Shown: positions 21,026-32,006 of the stretch, in pieces | How the letters are laid out: each line of letters opens with the position of its first letter | Numbering within the stretch: the first letter of the stretch is position 1 | DNA from: Cercospora beticola | Lineage: Eukaryota; Ascomycota; Dothideomycetes; Mycosphaerellales; Mycosphaerellaceae | Reading direction: 5' to 3' | Length of the DNA: 64,000 nucleotides | Assembly (NCBI RefSeq): GCF_033473495.1 | Contig: NC_088939.1 | Location: forward strand, 1,426,001 to 1,490,000 | Made by a program: the position numbers and the translations under genes | Notes under the pieces: generated by a model | The model's input: only the letters and a program-made list of their open reading frames with translations | Told to the model about the DNA's origin: nothing | Database searches by the model: none

Positions 21026-24000
21026 ATGTCCTCTCTCAATGGCAGTGCCGCTGAGAACGGCGGCCTGCGCGAGCGGCTTACCCAGAAGCCAGATGCCCCA
21101 CAGAAAGCCCCATCGATCGAGACGGCATCCGAGACTGTCAAGGCATTGAACCGACAAGAAGAGAAGACGAACAAAGATGAGAAGGACAAGAAGACGTACG
21201 GGCGAACGCTGGACGGCATTGGTGAGTTGATTCAATGTTTGGCAAGAGTCATGCTTGCGAGCAGGCCCTGCAACATTGCTGAACTACAGCCAGAGGCACG
21301 CATGGGTCGTCGACATGTACTCGACTCTATGCTGCCATCCGGGAGAATTGACCTGACAATGCTGACTTGTCTTGTGCGTAGTCTTCACAGTGCCTCACAC
21401 AGAGGACATGGTGTCCCAGCTGTTTGATCCTCGTCAGCCAAAAGCAGCATCTGACATTGCCATTGTGGTCGCGTTGGGCCTGCAGTTTTGCCTTATGTGG
21501 ATCTTGCCCTCCTTCCTGCGCGTGCCGGTGTTTGCTATTGTGTTCTTGTTCTGGAGAGCATGTTACAATTTCGGCATTGGTTGGCTCCTTCACAACCAAT
21601 CCCATCACAAGCGCTTGGTGTCGTGGGCGAAGAAGACGAAGATATTCGAGAATCCCAAGACAGGTAACAATCCACGACCTGCTCTGTATTCGTTCCTCAA
21701 GACGGAAATGGAAACAAAAATTCCCAAGGACTACAAGTTCGAAGATGCCCCACTCGAGTACAATACCTGGCTTCTCTTCCGTCGCGTAGTCGATTTGATC
21801 CTGATGTCCGATTTTACCGCGTACTGCTTGTTCGCGTATGCCTGTGGAGGTCGGCCTGAGAACGAGAAAGTCGCCATGACACTAGCTCGTTGGACATTTG
21901 GTTGGGTGCTGATTGCTTTCAACCTGTGGGTCAAGTTGGACGCCCACAGAGTCGTGAAGGACTTTGCCTGGTACTGGGGCGACTTCTTCTACCTCATTGA
22001 CCAAGATTTGACCTTTGACGGCGTATTCGAGCTGGCTCCTCATCCCATGTACTCCATCGGCTATGTGGGTTACTATGGTATTGCTATGATGGCAGCGAGC
22101 TACAAAGTGCTCTTCATTTCCATCATTGCACATGCTGCGCAGCTTCTCTTTTTGGCCTTTGTCGAGAACCCACACATCGTAAGGCGCAGTCTTTAAAATT
22201 TCTATGTTGTACTCGCGACTGATATGCTGCGCAGGAACGCACCTACAACGCCCCTCCTCCCTTGAAGCGCACCAACGATATCCCGGACTCGCCGCCGAAC
22301 CGACCACAATATTCCACCCGTCTCCTGAGCGCAGGAAATGTGAACTCTATTTCTGGTCCTGGCCTTACTTCTGCGCCGTCGCCAGTCCACAATCTCATCG
22401 GGCTGCAGAATATCGATCTCCACAGGGTCACTGATGTCTCGGTCATCCTGCTGCAAGTCTATTTGTATACTGTGGCTTTCCTGACGCCATCAACGTGGCT
22501 GTGGCAGGCATTTTTCGTGCTCAGCGCGGTGACATGGCGTCTTTGGTACTCCGTCGGAATCGGCTTCATCCTAGATCGTCAATCCAATAAGAAGTGGTGG
22601 ACACGCCATTTCTTGAAGTTCGGCGAGAGCACAGAAGAAGCGTGGCGTCAATGGAAAGGCATTTACCACATCAGCACCGTCATGTGTTACACTACATTCA
22701 TCTGCGCCGCCTGGAAGATGTACGGTACGTTAATAATAGCTCCATGCGCCTCTTGCATAATGTGTGGCTGACAGAATGGACGCAGGCATGCCCGACGATT
22801 GGACTTATTCGATGGCCTTGTTGCGACACGTCATTGGTTTGGCCCTCATCTCGCTGCAGGTATGGACCATTGCAAGCATTTACGAATCCTTGGGCGAGTT
22901 CGGCTGGTTCTTCGGAGACTTCTTCTTTCCACAAGAAGCGCCTCAGCTAACATATGGCGGTATTTATCGCTTCTTGAACAATCCCGAGCGCACGATAGGG
23001 CTTGCTGGAGTCTGGGGCGCCGCGATCATGACGTGGAGCAAGTCGATATTCTTCTTGGCCCTACTTTCTCATGTGCTCACATTGTGCTTCATCCAATTTG
23101 TTGAGAAGCCGCACATGCACAAGCTTTATCGCCAGAACATCCGACAGCAGTCAGGAGTGTCCAAGACGATGCAGCGAACGCTGCCATCACCTGTAAAGAA
23201 GTGGCAATCAAGCGCAAACCGAGTGCTCGATGAGACTCTTGACTCCTTGGAAGATTTCCTCGATCAGGCTGGACCAAAGCTTGCGTCAGGTTTCAGCTCT
23301 TTCGTACAAGACTCACAGACGCTGTTCAGCCAGTTCCCGGCTCGCCTCACTGTTACTCGGCTGGCCCCAGATCTTGCTGGCTACGACCCCAAGGATTATT
23401 CAGTCGAGATTGTTCGCACCGATGCTCTGAAATCTGATGCTCCTCCTAGCGGCAGAGAAGGCGAAAATGGCCAACAGCCACTCAAGCGTACCGACAGCTT
23501 CGAGAGAGTCGTCGTAGAATATGGCGCACCTATCCGGGTCAAGTGGTCAGCACCTCTCCAACACAGCAAACGTGATTGGATCGGGTTGTATCGCGTCGGA
23601 GACAACGCGTCTCGAGAGGTCACCAAGCTCGGTTCTCAAGGTCGCTGGTCAGCCACCAACCCCGGCGTGCACGACTACAACAAGGCCGACACCGGTATCC
23701 TCGTCGCTGATCAGCGTATCTCTGCGGCTGATCGTAAGGACGGTGTTGAAAAGGACTTCCTTACTGGAGAAGTGGAATTTTCAGGTGATAAGCTCTGGTG
23801 GACTCAAGGTGTGTTCGAGTTCCGCTACCATCACGATGGAAAGTACAATGTCATGGCGACCTCGCTGCCCTTCGAGATAAAGATCCCTCGTGTCGACGAC
23901 GAGGCACTTATTGGCAGTCAAGAGGGTCTGGCACGAAATGCTGTCGAAGAGGTGCTCCTGCCAATCGTGCAAAACTGCTTTGACCGCGATCCGGACGTCG

Positions 24001-24221
24001 CCCCTAGGAGTGCCGACGAGCATTTCGGCCCAACATTGGAACGCGAAGGCAAGTACGCTAAGCGCGTGGTCTACGCTGTTCAGCAAATGTTTGGTATCGA
24101 ATTCGCACCTGAAGTGGTGCAAGCAGATGGCACTGTGAGGAACCTAGCCTGGAGGATCTGTAATGCGAAGAAGGTTCTGGCGCCTTACAGTATGAAGACA
24201 GGCACGGTGACGCCGCAATGA
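21026..24221 (+). CDS. CHO2: Phosphatidylethanolamine N-methyltransferase
   Basis: Four exons (21026-21221, 21382-22178, 22235-22724, 22786-24221) give 972 aa. Introns are 160, 56 and 61 nt with GT-AG ends and CTGAC-type branches. Joins restore [22 protein letters not shown] and [11 protein letters not shown], all in frame. CHO2 performs the first methylation of phosphatidylethanolamine on the way to phosphatidylcholine in the ER. The protein shows the tandem architecture of the family: two multi-helix PEMT modules, the first around [20 protein letters not shown] and the second around [21 protein letters not shown] long soluble C-terminal half follows, with the [15 protein letters not shown] segment typical of fungal Cho2. 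Recognition is strong. Confidence 0.96.
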
Positions 24222-25381
24222 GTGTGCTGACAGCAGCGCAGAGAGCGGGAACCAGGAGTCGAGGGCCTTGAAGCCTGATGAGGCTGCTGAACACAAATCA
24301 CTGCCAACAATGGCGACTTAGCGCGACTGCGATCGCTGCTAATCTCAGGCAATCACAACATTCCTGAGCTGAGAAGGATGATGGAAGATTACGGCTGACA
24401 GATTGGCCGTTGCGATGAGAATTTGTGTTGATGATACCAAGAAAAGTTGTATAGTGACTTTTGATAGATCAAGATGTTCAAATGTACGAGTTCGAGAGTT
24501 CATCACGTCGCTTGACGAGTCAAAAAGTGGCGAACGTTGGTTGTTTTTATTAGAGCGCTGTGAGCGAAATGGACCACGAAGTTTGTCCGAGGTGACCGGG
24601 ATGTTCTCCGTCTCTGTTGGACCTCACCTCGAATTCATCTTCCTCCACACTTGCTCGCTGCGTTGAGCGATCATCTATGAACCAGGAACTTCAGCACGAC
24701 AAGACGGCATCGCGTGATCGCTTGCTTCACCACGTTGCTGATCCGGCATTGTCGCCCCTCTTCGGGCGGCGCAACGACCTATTCGGGCAAAGCAAGACAG
24801 CACGTTGCATTGTGCAACACGCCAATGCACGGCACGATCATGTAAAAATCCACAACAGACCGACCTATCACTGTTCTGCCCAGCATCAACGAAGTCTGGG
24901 ACTTGCTTCTAGGTCAAAGTCTGAACGCTGGTTGTGCTGGAACTTGCTGCAGCCACATGGCTCAACATGGCAAAGCGTGAAACAGCGAAACAGGCGCACG
25001 AGTAGCGGAAGCTGCACCTCATCTCCCCACGACTCCTTCTCGCACTCTTGCCCGGTGCAAGAGACTTTGCAAGCGTGCTGCACACCGGCTACCGGGCTCG
25101 TAGCATGCGTCAAGCAACAGGAGAAGTAGCAGAACGGTGCGGTGCGACGGACGTCGCGTTGTTGGCCTGCTTGACCGCAAACTCGCCCTCCTCTCGCTCG
25201 TGCGCGTTGGACATCTTTCCCTCCACTCATTATACTTGCCAGGCTCAAACACGATTGACATTTCCTGCAGCGGACTTGTCACATTCACGTTCTTTCTTCA
25301 CACATTCTCATGTTCGTCACACTCGTTTGACGTTGGAACGTCCAGGACCGGTTGGCCAGGGCCATACCAACAGTTGTCGCC
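24222..25381. other. Intergenic region
   Basis: CHO2 3' flank and promoter of the Cys-rich surface protein. A TATA-like ATTATAC lies near 25229, about 150 bp before the next ATG. No gene or repeat recognised. Confidence 0.5.
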
Positions 25382-26575
25382 ATGCCTTTTACTAATCACA
25401 GCCTGAGCCGGGCTCTGGCACTTTTATGTATACTTATCACGAGCAGTTCTGCGCAGAACTGCTACTTCCCTGATGGATCTTTGTCGAAACACACGTCCTG
25501 CTCTGCGACTGGAACGGCCTCGGCGTGCTGCGCATCGAATGCGTTCTGTTTGGATAATGGGTTATGTTTTGAAGAAGGCGTGGTTACACGTGGGAGCTGC
25601 ACGGACAGAGCGTGGAAGAGCGGTGCATGTCCTGGATATTGCAAAGAAGGTGGGCCGTGGACACGTACATGGGGAAAAGACTCGTGCTGATGGTCACTAG
25701 AACAACGGAATGGAAGCATAGCAATTACACCATGCTCGCTGGATGGCAGCCAGAGTACTTTTACCTGCGGCTTGAACAACACGGCCTGCAGGAACGAATC
25801 CCGGACATTCGGCTTGCCAGGAAGTAGCGCCCTGGTTCTGCGACCTGCACAAGTATCAGCCCTGGTTGCGCCAGTGTTGAGCAGTGTCGCGGCTCAAGCT
25901 TCTGCATCGGCTTCCGAACAGGCGCAGGCGACAGTGACATCATGTACCGGAGCCCAGGCGATTCCAAGTGGGATGTATTATACACCAGGCCAGATGGCAG
26001 GACTTGGAGTTGGGTTAGGGATCCCTTTGCTCATCGCTGCGTGCACTGCTATCATGCTATGGAACAAGGAGAGGTCGCGCCATCCCAAGCTTATGTACCA
26101 ATTGCCTGATGAGCTGAACATGGATCTCAAGCCAATGCCGCCGAACATGTTCCCAGCGCATCCGGCAGTTCGATCAATTCCTCCATCCCGGGATGGCTAT
26201 CCAACATCGAGAGATGGAATACCGATTTCACGAGATGGCTTTCCCACGTCGAAAGAAAGCTATGACTATGCGCATAGCTTCCGCACTGTAACACCAACAA
26301 CACCAATCCAAGGCAGAGAAACGCCGCAACACATGCAAACCTTTGCAGAGCGATATCAAGCTATGAACAAGCAGATGGGCCACAGCCGGATGTCAGAGCA
26401 AAGCCGCTATGAATTAGATGGGCAACCTGTAGGCTCGGCTTTTAGATTCACAGCATACGGGAAACCGTTAGCGGAGAAGGAAAAGACCGTCACTGCAACG
26501 ACTGTGGAATTGGGCAAGCGGACCACGACTATGACGACGACGAATTCGAAATCTTCTCGAGAAAGGACACGATGA
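25382..26575 (+). CDS. Cys-rich single-pass surface protein
   Basis: Two exons (25382-25649 and 25701-26575) give 380 aa. The 51-nt intron (GTGGGC donor, CACTAG acceptor) removes an in-frame TGA and joins CPGYCKE to EQRNGSIAITPC. The order is: signal peptide (LALLCILITSSSA, then QNCYFPDG); a Cys-rich ectodomain with the fungal pattern CCASNAFCLDNGLC, then CTDRAWKSGACPGYC and TFTCGLNNTACRN; a Ser/Ala linker; one transmembrane helix (GVGLGIPLLIAACTAIMLW); and a ~150-residue cytosolic tail. The tail has three SRDG-type repeats (PSRDGYPTSRDGIPISRDGF). The architecture resembles fungal wall-sensor-like proteins, but I know of no assigned function. The donor is non-consensus, yet frame and motif continuity support it. 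Confidence 0.75.
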
Positions 26576-27348
26576 CAATTGCTTCCCAATTGAAGGTATC
26601 AGCACTTCTTTGATATGTACATGTAAAACTTACGAAAGTTCTGTAGCATCTATCATGCTTCTTATGAGAATCATATGTACAATGGCATAAATTTTGAACA
26701 TTCTCTTTTCTCCGAAGCCATACTTTCGTGGCTTCCGTCGAAGGCGGAGAGTTCGGCATGGCACTCCGAAGTATGGGCCGAATTTTGCACCTTGTGCATC
26801 CGGAGATCCTCGTTCTACGATCGTCCTCGTACTGCATCCGAACGGACTCTGCAGTTGAGTACAGCATGCACATCGTATTGGCTACTACGGCAAGTGAAAC
26901 CCAGATTCTCGCTATACTTGGACAGGGATCTCAGGACTGCCTGAGGTTCACTTCAGATCCGAAGGTTTGAGCTTATCTGCGAAGCACCGGGATCTTGTAC
27001 AAGGAGTCGGACAGGAGAGTTCTGGATTGACCGTTCCGCGTTGCACCTCCTTGCCTATTCTGCGAAATGCCACCTCGTCATCTGGCTATACATAGCTTGG
27101 CTGCGCAGCTTTCGTGGACAAGCTTTAGATCTCCGAGACTCAATATTGCTTGTGTTGACGACGCATAGCTCAACGGTCTGGCGATCGCAGTGCCGTCGAT
27201 TCCGAAGTATTACGGACGTTCTGATGCAACCTGTATCCATAAAGCATCGAATGGACAATGTCGGTGGTATTTGAAGTTTTCCATTTTATGACCTTTCTCC
27301 CGTACAATTTTCCACCAAGTCACACAATTCTCAGCGTCTCGGAACAGG
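26576..27348. other. Intergenic region
   Basis: Separates the surface protein and the small secreted protein, both plus strand. Nothing recognisable beyond likely UTR and promoter sequence. Confidence 0.5.
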
Positions 27349-27825
27349 ATGAAGCCACAGTCCAGCATGATCGCCTGCCTACTTAGCTTGGCCTCGCTCA
27401 TCTGGGCTGAGCGACCAGGTCATCAGTACCAACCCCATCAAGCAAGGGACAACCTCCTCGCTCGGACAACGAAGAAATCACAAGATTCAATCTCACCAAC
27501 ACCATGCCCAACAATCCTTACTGCGTCTCAGCGAGTAGACTGTGGGGGCTGCTACCAGACCGAGTACTCTTATACCAGCACCGAGAGTATTGACTGTGGA
27601 GGCTGCGAAACTCTCACCACTTCGACGCAATACAACCGCTTCGTTGGCGTCTGCCCGGTGAGTTTTGCATAGCGTCGATCTTCGAAGAGATGATAAAAGT
27701 GTTGCTGACTTCAACTTGAGGTATGCATTGGAGGTGTACAGACGAGACACGATAGTACTGGAACGACGACTGTGACGTCTTGTAAAGCTACGCCACTACA
27801 CTACTATTCTACTACTGCTTCGTAG
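27349..27825 (+). CDS. Small secreted Cys-rich protein with two DCGGC motifs
   Basis: Two exons (27349-27657, 27721-27825) give 137 aa. The 63-nt intron has GTGAGT, GCTGAC and TTGAG signals and joins VGVCP to VCIGGVQ, so a cysteine pair is made across the junction. The N-terminus (SSMIACLLSLASLIWA) is a clear signal peptide. The mature part is Ser/Thr/Tyr-rich and contains VDCGGCYQTEYSY and IDCGGCETLTTST, an internal duplication spaced 17 residues apart, then CPVC and a final Cys in TVTSCKATP. No family is recognised. Small size, secretion signal and paired cysteines make it a candidate effector or wall-associated protein; this is inference only. Confidence 0.7.
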
Positions 27826-27921
27826 TAGTCCGCCGAGGAGGCATATTACCTTGCCGGCCTCCCCGCTGGAAGTGCGTAGCCGTTGGGTATCAGAGAAAAC
27901 GACATCTTACCACTAACTCAT

Positions 27922-29604
27922 TCACTCATCGTTGCCCACCTTCTTCTTACCCCTACTCTTCTTTACCGCTGGCGCCCCCGACCCATCGCCGAGCGCAGAA
28001 GCGAACGTGCGTTTCTTCTTATCTCCAAGCACGGGCACATACTTGATGCCATGTGCCTCTGCATTCTGCTTATTCTCATTCTCCCGCTCAGTTTTATTCC
28101 AGTTGCCCCGGAAGTTAGCAATCTTGCGGGAGACGGCGCTGGTGGTGCAGCACACCAGCTCGTCAAGACGTTGCAGACGGACGACGTCGTATCGGATCAC
28201 AGCGTATTTGCGGATCGCGGAAGCGACGAGGTCGACGTGATCGGAGCATTTGATGTTGTTCTCAACTTTGTGGTATCGGAGGGCTTTCATGCCGAGCTCA
28301 TGGGCCTCGATGAGGTGCTTGAGGAGAACCCAGCAGGCGGCTTCTAGGGTGCGGTCATCGTACTTGTCCATTTTCTCGACGTGGCCGTCTTGGTAGGCAA
28401 TCCAGCGGCTCTTGTCGCTTGCCTTGGGTAGGGCGAATTGTTCTGGCTGCTTGGCGTAGTCTCCTTTGAATGCGGAGAGCAGCTTCAGAACGTGCTCGGC
28501 TGGATTGGCTTTCACCTCGGGCCAGTCGTCGTCATGGAGGAGGGAGCGGGCTCTGCTGAAGGCTGCTGCTTCTGCTTCAACGAAGTGGCTGTAGTACAGG
28601 CCGTTTGCCTTCTTGGTGCGTGGGCTTGAGTGTGCTGAATCGGTAGCAGGTGGAGTCATCTGCGGGCGTGGCTTGATCACCTTGCGTTGTTGGATGATGC
28701 GGCAATCTGGGTCGTCATCCTGGTCCGTGCCTGGCTGGCATAGTGGTGCATCAGAGGGGGACTTCTGAGAAGAGCACGAGTGGTTACTGGCATGTCGTGT
28801 GTGTGATGAGGAGGGGGCGCTGGAATCCCGATAGGGTGATTGCTGGAAGTAGCTCGGTGAGTTCCAGTCCTCCACATCAAGCTCTCCGGCACGACGATCT
28901 TGCGGCCGGTTCTGGTAGTGATGGTGTGGCGCCCTGATCTCACGGTATGGTGGCAGAGAATACTGGTCGCTGGGGCGGTAAGAGGCGTCTTCGTAAGGTG
29001 CGAAACGGGCTGGCGATCGAAGAACGTTCTCGCGATCCTCGTAGAAGGTGTCGTATGCACTCGGAGGCTGGTAGATGTTGAGTGATGGATTGGGACCCGG
29101 CATGTAGCTCAGAGATGGTGAGTACACGCGTGACTGAGTAGTAGCTGTGCCATTGAGGAAGGTGTCGCGAAAGGGCGTGGGTGGCTCGATGAATGAATCG
29201 TTACGATGAGTCTGGGTGGAGCGGTCTTGTGCCTGATCAAATGGCTCTGGGTAGAGAGGGTTCTGAGAGCCAGGCCTAGGGGCTGATGTGTGGCCAGAGT
29301 AAACCAGCTGTCCGGTGAGATCGTTCTGTTGATACGAATACATATCTTTCGCTGAGCTGGGTTCAAGAGTGGACAGTTTGCGTGAATGACGAGACCTCCG
29401 AGCGCCTGCGCCCTGAAGTCGTAGAGGTGGTAGTCTTGAATTCTCTGGTATATTTGAGAAGCTTGACGAGCAAATTCTGGGACTTCTTTGCTGAAGTCGT
29501 TTCGTGGCTGTGGCACCTTCTCTGCGGATCTGGAAGGACGAGGAAGAATTCTTGGCACGAGATGCGGTGAGGAAGAGGTCTGAATCTTCTGAGGTGGGCG
29601 CCAT
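27922..29604 (-). CDS. Uncharacterised 560-aa protein with C-terminal helical domain and basic tail
   Basis: A single uninterrupted frame starting MAPTSEDSDLFLTASRAK. The first ~330 residues are disordered, rich in S, P, Y, Q and R (for example PPYREIRAPHHHYQNRP). From about residue 335 a helical, better-ordered domain appears (SRARSLLHDDDWPEVKANP, then KYDDRTLEAACWVLLKHLIE and HVDLVASAIRKYAVIRYDVV). I believe related domains occur in other fungal hypothetical proteins, from memory. The tail (KKKRTFASALGD, then VKKSRGKKK) looks like a nuclear localisation signal. No catalytic motif is visible and no function can be given. Its 3' end lies 96 bp from the stop of the small secreted protein, a convergent pair. 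Confidence 0.72.
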   Translation of the reverse strand: MAPTSEDSDLFLTASRAKNSSSSFQIRREGATATKRLQQRSPRICSSSFSNIPENSRLPPLRLQGAGARRSRHSRKLSTLEPSSAKDMYSYQQNDLTGQLVYSGHTSAPRPGSQNPLYPEPFDQAQDRSTQTHRNDSFIEPPTPFRDTFLNGTATTQSRVYSPSLSYMPGPNPSLNIYQPPSAYDTFYEDRENVLRSPARFAPYEDASYRPSDQYSLPPYREIRAPHHHYQNRPQDRRAGELDVEDWNSPSYFQQSPYRDSSAPSSSHTRHASNHSCSSQKSPSDAPLCQPGTDQDDDPDCRIIQQRKVIKPRPQMTPPATDSAHSSPRTKKANGLYYSHFVEAEAAAFSRARSLLHDDDWPEVKANPAEHVLKLLSAFKGDYAKQPEQFALPKASDKSRWIAYQDGHVEKMDKYDDRTLEAACWVLLKHLIEAHELGMKALRYHKVENNIKCSDHVDLVASAIRKYAVIRYDVVRLQRLDELVCCTTSAVSRKIANFRGNWNKTERENENKQNAEAHGIKYVPVLGDKKKRTFASALGDGSGAPAVKKSRGKKKVGNDE

Positions 29605-32006
29605 GGTGTTTGAATAGGCCGTTCAACTAGCCACCGTGATTGTCTCCAGTGGCGATTGTAAAGATGAAGTTATTGTTATTGACAATAGCACGAATGAGAT
29701 CCGTGATAGTGCGAGTCCCCGCACAATAGGAGAATGGTGAGAGTGACTCCGCTGCAGGTCGTCGACAATAGGTCTAGCACAAATTGTGGTCGATGGTGAA
29801 CGACATCGGTTGTTCGTATGCTCCGTGTTGAGAGTATCCGTTGCAGTCACACAATGCCAGTGTGAAACTTGAAACTAGTGTCGAGATCGACGTTGACGGT
29901 CGACAGGGCGCCATCGCAGATTTGATCTTCACATGTGCAATACGCAACGGCCATTGCGCTGAAGTCCGGACAGGGCGGCTGATCTGCATGCTTGATGGCA
30001 CAAGCTCGGGGAGAAGGGGTCATGGCAATTGCAGATAGCCCGGTTGCCCTATTGGGAAGTCTAATAGGCGCGTCAGTGGTTTGCCGCCGCACTGGAGAAC
30101 AATGTATGAAGCAACACGCCCTGGCGGACTCGCGGCGACCCTTTCATCCTAAGGTCTCGCTTCGCCCGTTAGCATAGAGGCCTCCGCACTCATAGTGAAG
30201 TGTCTCTGTCCTTCGTCCTGACGGTGAATGAATGAGCCCGTGAACCGCTGCGAACGGCTGCAAATTGCGAAGCCGGCAGTACTAGCGCGCACTGGAGCGC
30301 GCTTAGCAACGCGAGTGCCCCAACCCTCCTGCTCACGTTACGCCGTTGCCGCTAGATCCCTGTTACCGGACTCCGGCCCAATGCAGGTGAAGTTGTCAAA
30401 ATATCAGCCACTGAAGTTCGCGTGAGTATAATCGCTAAGCCGCATTGGTCCGAGAGCGCATTGCGGAAAGGCCGTTGTTCTTTTGGACAGCAGAATATTG
30501 CCCCATTGTCATCGCGCGCGAAACATGAAGACAGTGAAAGCGAAGTGAAGACGGCGAGTCCCGCCATCGCTAAGCGCGCGCAGGCAAGGTCAGATCCACA
30601 AAGAGCGGCAATCAGGTGATGAGATTATGTTGCACCGCCGGAATTCACAGGGGCCCTGGGAAAGTCTTTCGTCAACGTGGCAAATGGCAATGCTCATGCT
30701 GCTGCGAGTTGTCGTTCCGCGAAGCGACGGAGAAGGATATCACACCAGACCTTGAACGATCTGTCGCGACAAGACTTCCTCTCTGCATTTCGTCATCAAT
30801 GCACCAACAGTGCAGACTGCACTGCCTGTATCTTGTGCCCGAATGGATCAGAGGAGCGCCAAGCACACTGGGAACGCAAAAAGGGGGCTACTATCTTCAT
30901 CCGCCGATGCAAGAGCTAAGCGAGGCTAGGAATTGCCGCACTTCGCATGCCGCATAGTCCTAGACGGTAGACCACGGCCTTGATGGACCAAGCTACCCGA
31001 CAGCGACTGTTGGGCAATTGCCAGTCAAAGGAAGTACGATCGAATGGCATCCTACGGTCTTTAGCAGATCCACGCTGATAGACTAGAGCGCAAGTGAACC
31101 GTTCGAGGTTCGCAGGCGAGATACTGTACCAAAACCGACATACCATCATGGTATGCCTGGATCCTGGGGATAAGTCATTTCCTCGTGACAACAGCCCTCG
31201 GGCATCGCAGGCTTCTTTGCGGACCTCGTGTCGGTGACCCGGAGAGCGGCATCGCGGACGAATCTTGGCCCGCAGTGAAACCCAAATACTTCATCGAAGA
31301 CGAAGACGCCATACTCTTGGCCAATGCTGATGAGAGGACGTCGCTGTTTCGTGCGCGGTGCTAGAGCGCTACTTGGACATGTCTCTCAAAGGCGCAGGGA
31401 GTGACCTGCCTGTAGCAATCAATAACAACAGGGTTACAACGGCATTGTACAATGTTTGCCCGGATCGACAGATGTGCTGTGTCTACCAGCGAGCGCCCTG
31501 AGGATCTTCTGATCCGCTCGTCGACATTCACTTCCAAGTTGCAAACTCCGAAGGGTCGTGCCGCATGAAAGGTGTCGTCAGAAAGCAGCAGCGTTCTTGT
31601 GTGTAGTATTGCCGCGCGATACCCATGTCTGTGTGGTTGCTTCGGACGAGCGGCTCAGGTATCGTGCTTCAGCAGAAGTATCAGAAGAGGCGTGGCGGGT
31701 GGTGTTTGTAATTTGGGAAATTCAGAGCACATCGCTGCCGCTTGTGGTGAAGTTGAAGTCTTCGGCGCTTGTTTCATCGTTGACGCGCGAGCACGTGTTT
31801 CGCATTCTTAGCGCAGCCGAGGCATTGTTTCGACGATCTCGCCGTACCTTGAGATGCAGCATTGCCTATGAGGGGCGGGACACTCGACGAGACACAGCGC
31901 TGCGTTCATATTACGGCCATGGCAGGTCGTCGAGCAAATCTCTCCCCAGATTCCCCTCTGAACAAGGAAATGCTTCACTGACACTCTCCGCACCCTCCTA
32001 CTCACC
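29605..32006. other. 2.4-kb intergenic region between divergent genes
   Basis: Between the 560-aa protein (minus) and the acyltransferase (plus), so it holds both promoters. Open frames on either strand are short and motif-free. I looked for tRNA-like A and B boxes and found none convincing. Confidence 0.45.
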
